A stretch of DNA of 64,000 nucleotides from Roseovarius atlanticus (GTDB lineage: Bacteria > Pseudomonadota > Alphaproteobacteria > Rhodobacterales > Rhodobacteraceae), in NCBI RefSeq assembly GCF_001441615.1, contig NZ_LAXJ01000003.1, forward strand, positions 372,001 through 436,000, read 5' to 3'. A model generated the notes under the pieces. The model made no database searches. It had not been told where the DNA came from and saw only the letters and a list, made by a program, of their open reading frames with translations. A program made the translations under genes and the position numbers. This document shows positions 9,033 to 16,138 of this stretch, in pieces. How positions within the stretch are numbered: the first letter of the stretch is position 1; each line of letters starts with the position of its first letter.

Positions 9033-9240
9033 GGTTTGAGTGCGAAATTGGCCCCACGGCACAGGCTGGAGAGCCGATGGCCGTGAACGGTGAAAGTCCC
9101 TCGCCTGCTTCGGCGGGCGGGGGCGACTGGTTGACGTCGCGGCCCGGAGACGAGACCTGTTGACCGTATGGGACAGGCAGGCCGCGCACTGTCCCGCCCC
9201 GGCCTCCGAGGCGGGGCCTCTGGGCCTCCGAAGGGGAGGA

Positions 9241-9286
9241 GGCCCCGGATCAAGTCCGGGGCAGGCTCCCGGATCAAGACCGGGGT
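9241..9286. repeat. Two adjacent type B palindromes
   Basis: CCCCGGATCAAGTCCGGGG at 9243-9261 and CCCGGATCAAGACCGGG at 9268-9284, the second with one mismatch. Members of the GTCCCGG...CCGGGAC family. Confidence 0.75.
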
Positions 9287-9299
9287 AGGGAGTGAGGTC

Positions 9300-10106
9300 T
9301 CAGTCCTCATAGCTGTGCCCCGCGCGAAGCCCGTCGCGGACGCGGTGGGCGATGTCGAGGAATTCCGGCGTGTCGCGGATGTCGAGGGGGCGCTCGCGCG
9401 GCAGGGTGCTTTCGATCACGTCGGCGATGCGGCCCGGGCGGGGGGACATGACGACGATTTTCGTCGAGAGGTACACCGCCTCGGGGATCGAGTGGGTGAC
9501 GAAGCAGATGGTCTTGTTCGTGCGGTCCCAGAGCTGCAGCAGTTGTTCGTTGAGGTGGTCGCGGACGATCTCGTCGAGCGCGCCGAAGGGTTCGTCCATC
9601 AGCAGGATATCGGCATCGAAGGCCAGCGCCCGGGCGATGGAGGCGCGTTGCTGCATCCCGCCGGACAGCTGCCAAGGGAATTTCTTTTCGAAACCGCCGA
9701 GGTCCACGAGCTCCAGCACGCGGGCGATGCGGGCGTTTTGATTGGACTTGGAGTAACCCATGATTTCGAGCGGCAGGCGGATGTTGCCGGCGATGGTGCG
9801 CCACGGGTAGAGGCCCGCGGCCTGGAAGACATAGCCATAGGCGCGGCGTTGGCGGGCCTCGGCGGGGGTCATGCCGTTGACCGAGATGTTGCCGCCGGTG
9901 GGGTGTTCCAGGTCGGCCATGCAGCGCAGGAAGGTCGTCTTGCCACAGCCCGAGGGGCCGATGAAAGAGACGAAATCGCCCTTTTCGACGTCCAGCGTCA
10001 CGTCCTTGAGCGCATGCACGGGCCCGTCATTGGTCTGGAAGGTCAGGGACAGGTCGCGGGCGGCGATCACGGGGCTGGGTGTCGATGTGGCTTGGGCGTC
10101 TTGCAT
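9300..10106 (-). CDS. ABC transporter ATP-binding protein (nitrate/taurine/NMT1-type)
   Basis: 268-residue nucleotide-binding subunit. Walker A GPSGCGKTTFLR, signature LSGGMQQRASIARAL, Walker B ILLMDEPFGALDE and the H-loop (FVTHSIPEAVYLS) are all present. It belongs to the subfamily serving taurine, nitrate and NMT1-type importers and is the natural energy subunit for the two permeases and binding protein at 6202-8942. Confidence 0.92.
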   Translation of the reverse strand: MQDAQATSTPSPVIAARDLSLTFQTNDGPVHALKDVTLDVEKGDFVSFIGPSGCGKTTFLRCMADLEHPTGGNISVNGMTPAEARQRRAYGYVFQAAGLYPWRTIAGNIRLPLEIMGYSKSNQNARIARVLELVDLGGFEKKFPWQLSGGMQQRASIARALAFDADILLMDEPFGALDEIVRDHLNEQLLQLWDRTNKTICFVTHSIPEAVYLSTKIVVMSPRPGRIADVIESTLPRERPLDIRDTPEFLDIAHRVRDGLRAGHSYED

Positions 10107-10248
10107 CAGGGGGTCGTGTCTCCGGGCCGGGTGAAGGGAACAATCCCACGCCGCAAGGCGGTGTCAAGGCGGGTCCCGGCGTCATCTGCCTGTGATGCAG
10201 GCACATGATGAAATTGCGGGCAGTGGCGCGGGCGCATGTGGGTGTGAC

Positions 10249-10575
10249 TCATTCGCAGGGCGACAGGTCTTCGACCGAGCCGTCGGGCAGGGTCAGGGTG
10301 ACGCCGGTGCCATCGGCGCTGCGGGCGATGCCGAGGACCTTTTTGCGGCTGTCGGCATCGCCGGGGCAGGTGGCCATGAGCGTGCCGGTCTGCACGGCGG
10401 TGATCTGGCAGATCGCGCCGTGCAGGTTGAGGTGGCCCGCGACGATGGCGACCTCGCTTTCTTGGGTGGCATCCTCGCCCTGGATCCGGGCGCAGCCGTC
10501 GGGGTTGCCGAGCGGTGCTGCCAGCTGGGCCGTGGCGGGGCTGGCCAGCAGGAGAAGGGCGAGGGTGAGGCGCAT
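10249..10575 (-). CDS. Hypothetical secreted protein, 108 aa
   Basis: Not recognised. The chosen start (ATG 10575) gives a clear signal peptide, MRLTLALLLLASPATAQ, followed by a small domain with four cysteines (in GCARIQG, GAICQIT, MATCPGD and the C-terminal SPCE) that could form two disulfides. An open frame continues upstream but has no signal-like or family character. It lies on the same strand as the pyrimidine genes without evident functional link. Confidence 0.65.
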   Translation of the reverse strand: MRLTLALLLLASPATAQLAAPLGNPDGCARIQGEDATQESEVAIVAGHLNLHGAICQITAVQTGTLMATCPGDADSRKKVLGIARSADGTGVTLTLPDGSVEDLSPCE

Positions 10576-10684
10576 GGGGGTGGGTGTTTGAAAAGACGAT
10601 GAACGGATGACTTGCGTGAGTTCTGTCATTATACCGGCATCGGTCCGGAACGTGAGCGGAAGAATTTTGGCAAAGGTAGCATAA

Positions 10685-11101
10685 TCAGACACTTCTGCGC
10701 TCCTTGGAGTGGAACTCGATAAAGTGCCAAAGCAATCCGGCAGAAAGTCCCGCAAAAAGGTGCAGAGCCGATAGGTGCAAGGGGTGTGAGGACATTGACA
10801 CCGATGGGTACATCGCCGGATGCAGGACAAACGCGATAGCCAGGCTGGCCAATGTGCCACCTAGAAACGCGCCATGGAGCGGGGTCATAGGAAGCGTGCC
10901 GATGAGGAAGCGCAGAGCCAATCCGGCAGGCAAGCTTGCACACGCGACAAAGCCAAAGATTAGGATACCTCCCAACCATTTGGCAGAGCCTTCTATGATT
11001 CCAATAGGTCCTGAAATGATCGCTTGAGTGCCGGTGACAATCAAACACGACCCCAGCAGTACCGCTGAGACATGCGCCGATACTGTTGTTCCGCTGAGCA
11101 C
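10685..11101 (-). CDS. Hypothetical integral membrane protein, 138 aa
   Basis: Not recognised. Four hydrophobic segments can be seen (around SAVLLGSCLIVTGTQAIIS, WLGGILIFGFVACASLPAGL, FLGGTLASLAIAFVL and LSALHLFAGLSAGLLWHFI). GTG 11101 lies one base from the stop of dihydropyrimidinase, so it is probably translated with it. Base composition is lower in GC than the neighbours. It could be an accessory of the transporter or an unrelated insertion in the operon. Confidence 0.6.
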   Translation of the reverse strand: MLSGTTVSAHVSAVLLGSCLIVTGTQAIISGPIGIIEGSAKWLGGILIFGFVACASLPAGLALRFLIGTLPMTPLHGAFLGGTLASLAIAFVLHPAMYPSVSMSSHPLHLSALHLFAGLSAGLLWHFIEFHSKERRSV

Positions 11102-12565
11102 TCAAATCCCCGCCGGAATATTCAGCGGATCGCGTTCGATCATCTTGGGCGCGGTCAGGGCCTTCCATTTCGACAGCGCCTCATGCGCCGAGGGGAAGGC
11201 GGGGCGAGGGACGAAGCGGCCCCGGCCCGGTTGCGGCTGGGAGTTCTGGCCCCAGGCCCAGATGACCTCGCCGCGCGAGATGGTGTAGCGGGAATTGGCC
11301 GTGACCTCGAAGCCCTCGAACACGTTGTAGTCGAGGATCGAGTGGTGGTTGGAGGCCGAGATCGTCTTGGTGATCTTGGGGTCCCAGACCACGATATCGG
11401 CGTCGGCCCCTTCGACGATGGCACCCTTCTTGGGGTAGATGTTGAGGATCTTGGCGACGTTGGTGGAGGTGACGGCGACGAACTCGTTGGGCGTGAGGCG
11501 CCCCGTCTCGACGCCGCGCGTCCAGAGCACGGGCATCCGTTCCTCCAGCCCGTTGGAGCCGTTGGGGATCTTGGTGAAGTCGTCCACGCCCATTCGCTTT
11601 TGCTCGGTCGAGAAGGCGGCGTGGTCGGTGGCGACGACCTGGAGGGAACCCGCCTGAAGGCCCGCCCAGAGGCTGTCCTGGTGTTCCTTGTTGCGGAAGG
11701 GGGGCGACATGACGCGGCGGGCGGCGTGGTCCCAGTCGGTGTTGAAATACTCGCCTTCGTCGAGCGTGAGGAACTGCGCCAGAGGTTCGCCGTAGACGCG
11801 CATCCCCTTCTGGCGGGCGCGGCGGATGGCCTCGTGCGCCTGCTCGCAGGAGACGTGCACGATATAGAGCGGCACGCCGGCGGCATCGGCGATGGTGATG
11901 GCGCGGTTGGCGGCTTCGCCCTCGAACTCGGGCGGGCGGGAATAGGCGTGGCCCTCGGGGCCGGTGATGCCCTTTGACAGCATTTCCTGCTGCATGTCGG
12001 CCACCAGATCGCCGTTCTCGGCATGGACCATGGGCAGCGCGCCCAGCTCGCGGCAGCGCTTGAACGAGGCGAACATCTCGTCATCCTCGATCATCAAGGC
12101 GCCCTTGTAGGCCATGAAATGCTTGAAGGAGTTGACGCCCATGTCGACGGCGTCCTTCATCTCATTGAAGATGGTCTCGTTCCAGCCGGTCACGGCCATG
12201 TGGTAGCCGATATCGGAGCAGATTTGGGGGGCGGATTTGCGGTGCCATTCCTCGATGGCGTTCTTGATGGAGCCGTCCGCACCCGGCAGGCAGAAATCGA
12301 CCAGCATCGTCGTGCCGCCACAGGCCGCGGCCCAGGTGCCGGTCTCGAAGGTTTCGGCGGCGGTGGTGCCCATGAAGGGCATTTCCAGATGGGTGTGCGG
12401 GTCGATGCCGCCGGGGATGACATAGGCGCCTTCCGCGTCGATGGTCTCGTCGCCCTTGAGGTCCACGCCGATCTGCTTGATCTTCTCGTCCTCGATCAGG
12501 ACATCGGCCTTCCACGTGCGGTCTGCGGTGCAGACGGTGCCGTTCTTGATGACTTTGGTGGTCAT
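11102..12565 (-). CDS. hydA: Dihydropyrimidinase / D-hydantoinase
   Basis: Cyclic amidohydrolase opening 5,6-dihydrouracil or dihydrothymine to N-carbamoyl-beta-amino acids, second step of reductive pyrimidine catabolism. 487 residues, the usual length. Metal-binding motif GGIDPHTHLEMPF, the lysine expected to be carboxylated in VNSFKHFMAYKGAL, later metal histidines in YIVHVSCEQAH, and the substrate loop with DHAAFSTEQKRMG are present. It sits between the dihydropyrimidine dehydrogenase/ureidopropionase genes and the ABC importer, which supports the pyrimidine role over a hydantoinase acting on other rings. Confidence 0.94.
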   Translation of the reverse strand: MTTKVIKNGTVCTADRTWKADVLIEDEKIKQIGVDLKGDETIDAEGAYVIPGGIDPHTHLEMPFMGTTAAETFETGTWAAACGGTTMLVDFCLPGADGSIKNAIEEWHRKSAPQICSDIGYHMAVTGWNETIFNEMKDAVDMGVNSFKHFMAYKGALMIEDDEMFASFKRCRELGALPMVHAENGDLVADMQQEMLSKGITGPEGHAYSRPPEFEGEAANRAITIADAAGVPLYIVHVSCEQAHEAIRRARQKGMRVYGEPLAQFLTLDEGEYFNTDWDHAARRVMSPPFRNKEHQDSLWAGLQAGSLQVVATDHAAFSTEQKRMGVDDFTKIPNGSNGLEERMPVLWTRGVETGRLTPNEFVAVTSTNVAKILNIYPKKGAIVEGADADIVVWDPKITKTISASNHHSILDYNVFEGFEVTANSRYTISRGEVIWAWGQNSQPQPGRGRFVPRPAFPSAHEALSKWKALTAPKMIERDPLNIPAGI

Positions 12566-12590
12566 TGGGTGTCTCCCTGGTGCTACGCAG

Positions 12591-12611
12591 TCCCGGACTT
12601 GATCCGGGACC
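12591..12611. repeat. Type B palindrome, copy between hydA and the GIY-YIG gene
   Basis: GTCCCGGA-CTTGA-TCCGGGAC palindrome, abutting the stop codon of the GIY-YIG gene at 12612. Confidence 0.8.
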
Positions 12612-12903
12612 TCAGAGAAACGAGGCCTCCATGCTCAAGTCGGACCAGCTTGGGTTTGCGTGTTCGATCAGCTTGTCTTTCCACTCGCGCCGCCAGCGTT
12701 TCAGCTTTCTTTCGCGGGCGATGGCGGCATCCAGTGTTTCGTGGGTCTCGAAGTAGACCAGCTTGGCGATGTTGTATTTCGACGTTTGCATAGACCCGGC
12801 CCCCAGCCGGTGTTGGGCCGCGCGGTCGCGCAGGTTGCCTGTGGTTCCAACGTAGATCGCCGTGTTTGATCGGCAGGCCATGATGTAGGTGTAGAACGCC
12901 ATG
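12612..12903 (-). CDS. GIY-YIG nuclease family protein (UvrC-N/URI type)
   Basis: Small single-domain GIY-YIG protein, about 96 residues from ATG 12903 (an upstream in-frame ATG at 12923 adds MFPHHRT). The core reads FYTYIMACRSNTAIYVGTTGNL, with the two GIY/YIG strands as YTYI and YVGT, followed by the conserved R (LRDRAAQHR). Such stand-alone domains are widespread and mostly uncharacterised. It interrupts the hydA-hyuC gene order and is flanked on both sides by type B palindromes, so it looks like an insertion in the catabolic locus. Confidence 0.88.
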
Positions 12904-12972
12904 GTCCGGTGGTGTGGGAACATGGTTAATTTGGTGTGAACGCGGCTTTGGTGTTTGCGGCGGGACGCGGGT

Positions 12973-13047
12973 GGCCGGGAGGTCCCGGATCAAGTCCGGG
13001 ACTGCGTTGCGCGGCGTGGCCGGGAGGTCCCGGGTCAAGCCCGGGAC
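12973..13047. repeat. Direct duplication carrying two type B palindromes
   Basis: GGCCGGGAGGTCCCGG recurs with a 45-base period, so palindromes 12982-13002 and 13027-13047 are tandem copies. The second has compensating changes (GGATC/GTCC to GGGTC/GCCC) that preserve pairing. Confidence 0.8.
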
Positions 13048-13067
13048 GGGGTGGGCATTGGGCGATG

Positions 13068-14318
13068 TCACTCCACAATCTCCGCCGTTTCGACCACCGC
13101 GTGCATCAGCACGTCTGCGCCCGCCGTGGCCCAGTCCTTGGAGATCTCCTCGGCCTCGTTGTGCGACAACCCGTCGACGCAGGGGCACATGACCATCGCT
13201 GTCGGTGCGACGTCATTGATCCAGCAGGCGTCGTGGCCCGCGCCCGAGACGATGTCCATATGGGAATAGCCCAGACGTTCGGCGGCGTCGCGGACGGCCT
13301 TGACGCAGGTCTCGTCAAAGGCGGGCGGGTTGAATTGGCCGACGATCTCGGAGGCAAAGCCGACCTCGATCTCCTCGCAGAGGGCGGGGGCCTTTTCCAA
13401 AAGCTCGGCGACCATCCCTTCGAGTTTGTCCAGATCGGGCGACCGGAAGTCGATGGTGAAGACCGCCTTGCCGGGGATGATGTTGCGGCTGTTGGGATAG
13501 ACGTTGGCCTGGCCGATGGCGCCGACGGCGTTGGGCTGGTTCTTCATGGCGATCTCGTGGACCAGTTCTGTGATCCGGGCGAGGCCGCGGCCGGCGTTCT
13601 TGCGCATGTGCATCGGGGTGGAGCCGGTGTGGCTTTCCTTGCCGGTCACGGTGCATTCGATCCAGCGCAGGCCCTGCCCGTGGGTGACGACGCCGATATC
13701 CTTGCCTTCGGCCTCCAGTATCGGGCCCTGTTCGATATGCAGCTCGAAGAACGCGTGCATCTTGCGGTTACCAACGGGTTCATCGCCTTTCCAGCCGATG
13801 CGGTCGAGCTCGTCGCCGAATTTCTTGCCGTCGGCATCGACGCGGTCGTAGGCCCATTGCTGGTCGTGCACGCCGGCGAAGACGCCCGAGGCGAGCATGG
13901 CGGGGGCGTAGCGCGTGCCTTCCTCGTTGGTCCAGTTTGTAACCACAATGGGGTGTTTCGTCTTGATGCCGAGGTCGTTGAGGGTGCGTATGATTTCAAG
14001 GCCCCCCAGAACGCCCAGAACGCCGTCATACTTGCCCCCGGTGGGTTGCGTGTCGAGGTGGGAGCCGACGTAAACGGGGAGCGCGTCGGGGTCGGTGCCC
14101 TCGCGCCGGGCGAACATGTTGCCCATCGTGTCGAGGCCCATGGAAAGCCCTGCCGCCTCGCACCACGACTGAAAGAGTGCGCGGCCCTCGGCATCCTCGT
14201 CGGTCAGGGTCTGGCGGTTGTTGCCGCCCGCGACGCCGGGGCCGATCTTGGCCATTTCCATCAGGCTGTCCCAGAGCCTGTCGCCGTCGATCTTGAGGTT
14301 TTGGCCCGGTGCGGTCAT
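13068..14318 (-). CDS. Zn-dependent amidohydrolase, beta-ureidopropionase / N-carbamoylase (M20 family)
   Basis: Hydrolyses N-carbamoyl-beta-alanine (or N-carbamoyl-beta-aminoisobutyrate) to the amino acid, CO2 and ammonia, last step of the reductive pathway; the family also contains allantoate amidohydrolase and N-carbamoyl-L-amino acid hydrolase. 416 residues. Metal motifs: VGSHLDTQPTGGKYDGVLG, WTNEEGTRYAP and, near the C-terminus, SGAGHDACWINDV and GLSHNEAEE. It is divergent from the RutR-like gene, and the shared operator at 14389-14406 lies about 70 bases before its ATG, so it should be the first gene of the hyuC-hydA transcript. Confidence 0.91.
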   Translation of the reverse strand: MTAPGQNLKIDGDRLWDSLMEMAKIGPGVAGGNNRQTLTDEDAEGRALFQSWCEAAGLSMGLDTMGNMFARREGTDPDALPVYVGSHLDTQPTGGKYDGVLGVLGGLEIIRTLNDLGIKTKHPIVVTNWTNEEGTRYAPAMLASGVFAGVHDQQWAYDRVDADGKKFGDELDRIGWKGDEPVGNRKMHAFFELHIEQGPILEAEGKDIGVVTHGQGLRWIECTVTGKESHTGSTPMHMRKNAGRGLARITELVHEIAMKNQPNAVGAIGQANVYPNSRNIIPGKAVFTIDFRSPDLDKLEGMVAELLEKAPALCEEIEVGFASEIVGQFNPPAFDETCVKAVRDAAERLGYSHMDIVSGAGHDACWINDVAPTAMVMCPCVDGLSHNEAEEISKDWATAGADVLMHAVVETAEIVE

Positions 14319-14388
14319 CGCTGTCCCCCTGTCTGTCGTATCATAGCACGGGTGGACGCGATACTGGCTGCCATCCCGGTTGCCACTT

Positions 14389-14406
14389 TTTTACCAAATG
14401 GTAAAA
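14389..14406. promoter_or_regulatory. Operator TTTTACCAAATGGTAAAA between hyuC and rutR
   Basis: 18-bp palindrome with two perfect 8-bp arms (TTTTACCA/TGGTAAAA) in the divergent intergenic region. The same sequence with one changed base lies before preT (18829-18846). TetR-family RutR of E. coli also recognises a TTGACCA/TGGTCAA-type palindrome with a 2-base centre, so this is the probable binding site of the regulator encoded at 14511. Confidence 0.85.
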
Positions 14407-14510
14407 CCACGATTGCGAAGCGGGGCGGGCATGTCAAGCATTGCACCCGCCGCTGGCCAATTCGGGCCGGGCGGTGCTAAATCTTCGGGCAGGGAAATGT
14501 GAGAGGCGCG

Positions 14511-15137
14511 ATGGAAGACGGGATGACGCCCGAGGGCGGGGCCAAGCCGAGCCGGATACAGCTGCGCAACCGCAAGCGCATACTGGACGCGGCGCTGGAC
14601 GTGTTTTCGATGCACGGGTTCAGGGGCGCGACGCTGGACCAGATCGCCGAGGCGTCGGGGCTGTCGAAGCCGAACATCCTGTATTATTTCGCGGGCAAGG
14701 AAGAGATCCATGTCACGCTGCTCAACGGTCTGATGGACACGTGGCTGGATCCGATGCGCGAAATCGACCCCGGGGGCGAGCCGCTGGAAGAGATCCTGCG
14801 CTATGTGCATCGCAAGCTGGAGATGAGCCGGGCCTTTCCGCGGGAAAGCCGGCTGTTTGCCAACGAGATACTGCAAGGCGCGCCGATGATCGGGGCGGGG
14901 CTGGTGTCGGACCTCAAGCCGCTGGTGGACGAGACCGCGGCGCTGATCGAATCCTGGGCGGCGGCCGGGCGGCTGAAGCCCGTGGATGGCCGGCACCTGA
15001 TCTTTTCGATCTGGTCCACGACCCAGCATTACGCGGATTTCGACGCGCAGCTGCAGGCGCTCATGGACGGGCGGGACGTGCATGGCGAGGCGTCGGTTTT
15101 TCTGGATGCGCTCTATCGCCGGACGCTGGCAGTCTGA
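14511..15137 (+). CDS. rutR: TetR-family regulator, RutR-like
   Basis: 208-residue DNA-binding regulator very similar along its length to E. coli RutR, the uracil/thymine-responsive repressor. HTH: ILDAALDVFSMHGFRGATL followed by IAEASGLSKPNILYYFAGKE. The ligand domain keeps RutR signatures such as LKPVDGRHLIFSIWSTTQHYADF. ATG 14511 (GAGAGG 8 bases upstream) is preferred; an in-frame GTG at 14499 would add four residues. It stands between the two halves of the pyrimidine locus, and matching palindromes in front of both suggest uracil or thymine relieves repression of all catabolic genes. Confidence 0.92.
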   Translation: MEDGMTPEGGAKPSRIQLRNRKRILDAALDVFSMHGFRGATLDQIAEASGLSKPNILYYFAGKEEIHVTLLNGLMDTWLDPMREIDPGGEPLEEILRYVHRKLEMSRAFPRESRLFANEILQGAPMIGAGLVSDLKPLVDETAALIESWAAAGRLKPVDGRHLIFSIWSTTQHYADFDAQLQALMDGRDVHGEASVFLDALYRRTLAV

Positions 15138-15267
15138 CGCCCGCGAGGGACACGATACATATAAAATGCTGTCTAGATTACGGTCGCGGGGTGCGCCCGC
15201 GCCGTGCTATGGTGTGTGTTGGGTGCGGGTGCCGGATCAAGCGATCCCCCGTGTTTGGAGTGGACAC

Positions 15268-15735
15268 ATGAACATCACAGGACCAGCCCCTGTGACCTTT
15301 CTGCCCTCGGTGCCGGCCGGTGCCGGACAGAACCTTCAGAAACTCGCCGTCAAGAGCGCCTCGGGGTCCGCGGAAAGCAGTGCGAGCGGCAACAATTCCG
15401 ACAACGCCACGGGCGGGGACGAGCCGCGGCCGGATGCAACGCTGCGTATCGGTCATGACGCTGTTTCACGATTGCCGGCCAAGGCGTCGGGCGAAAGCGT
15501 GCTCGACGCGCGGATCAAGAGCCAGGAAACCCCGCGCGATCAACTGGTTGCGGCACAGTACGAACTGGTCGGACGGCAGCAGGACCTGCTGCGGGCCAGT
15601 ACACGGCTGGAGCAGTCGCGGGCGGTGCGCGACATCACCGACCTGCGCGAGATGATCGCGGTTCTGAAGATCGAGGTCAGCGGCGACCAGGCGCCAGGTC
15701 CGTCAGACATTCCCGCCGTCGAAGACGGATCTTGA
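15268..15735 (+). CDS. Hypothetical protein with C-terminal coiled-coil, 155 aa
   Basis: Not recognised. ATG 15268 is preceded by GGAGTGG. The N-terminal half is low-complexity and Ser/Ala/Asn-rich (around SGSAESSASGNNSDN) and looks disordered; residues about 95-140 (containing QLVAAQYELVGRQQDLLRAS and VRDITDLREMIAVLKIEV) form a heptad-like helix. No signal peptide or membrane helix. The frame extends further upstream but with shadow-like composition. Confidence 0.6.
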   Translation: MNITGPAPVTFLPSVPAGAGQNLQKLAVKSASGSAESSASGNNSDNATGGDEPRPDATLRIGHDAVSRLPAKASGESVLDARIKSQETPRDQLVAAQYELVGRQQDLLRASTRLEQSRAVRDITDLREMIAVLKIEVSGDQAPGPSDIPAVEDGS

Positions 15736-15832
15736 GGACCGCGCGGGAAACCTTGGCTGACGATGCGCGGCGTAGCGGACGGTCTTTGGCTCCTTAACCT
15801 GATTTTTACCACGGTGGCGGCAGTGTCGAGGG

Positions 15833-16063
15833 ATGACGCAAATCATCCATCCCGTCCCTGCCGCGCCCTGGGTGGCGCAACTCTTCTCGAGCCAGTCGGC
15901 CCAAAAGGGCGCTGTGGTGCGCCGGTCGCGTCGTTGGGTGGAACGCGAGGTCGGCCGCGACGCGTTCGAGCGCGAAGTGCGCAGGCGAGGGTATCACCTG
16001 ATCGAAACCGGGGACCAGATGATCGTTGTCTGCCATGCGGGGCCCATTCGGATCGTGTTTTGA
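15833..16063 (+). CDS. Conserved small protein of Rhodobacterales, 76 aa
   Basis: Short, basic protein with the pattern GAVVRRSRRWVEREVGRDAF followed by VRRRGYHLIETGDQMIVVC. I recall similar ~70-residue proteins in many Rhodobacterales genomes, often with an unsupported isomerase name; no enzyme motif is visible here, so no function is assigned. Downstream lie two perfect palindromes (16080-16133) that probably terminate this gene and the convergent preA. Confidence 0.65.
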   Translation: MTQIIHPVPAAPWVAQLFSSQSAQKGAVVRRSRRWVEREVGRDAFEREVRRRGYHLIETGDQMIVVCHAGPIRIVF

Positions 16064-16079
16064 TCCACAGTGGCGCACG

Positions 16080-16133
16080 CCAAGAAAATTCGTACGAATT
16101 TTCTTGGGGTAAGATTCTTCGTACGAAGAATCT
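16080..16133. terminator. Paired perfect palindromes centred on TTCGTACGAA, between convergent genes
   Basis: Two perfect palindromes in tandem: 16080-16107 (28 bp, arms beginning CCAAGAAAATTCGT) and 16112-16133 (22 bp, arms beginning AGATTCTTCGT), 4 bases apart. Both have the identical 10-bp centre TTCGTACGAA but different arms. A sister pair with the same architecture lies at 58269-58318, also between convergent gene ends, which argues for a bidirectional terminator element. Confidence 0.8.
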
Positions 16134-16138
16134 GGGGG

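Larger units (their letters stand above)
8943..9299. other. 357-base repeat-rich gap inside the ABC transporter gene run
   Basis: No convincing gene. It holds two copies of the 24-bp AT-rich repeat in opposite orientation (8957-8980 and 9009-9032), which could pair into a long imperfect hairpin, and two type B palindromes (9243-9261 and 9268-9284). Three of the dispersed repeat insertions of this window are thus stacked between two genes expected to work together. Confidence 0.7.

Noticed and set aside
13068-14318. Allantoate amidohydrolase of purine degradation
   Set aside because: Same family, but the neighbouring dihydropyrimidinase, PreA/PreT and RutR indicate pyrimidine degradation.
14499-14510. 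GTG 14499 as start of the RutR-like gene
   Set aside because: ATG 14511 has a better-spaced GAGAGG and the four added residues match nothing in RutR, though it cannot be excluded.
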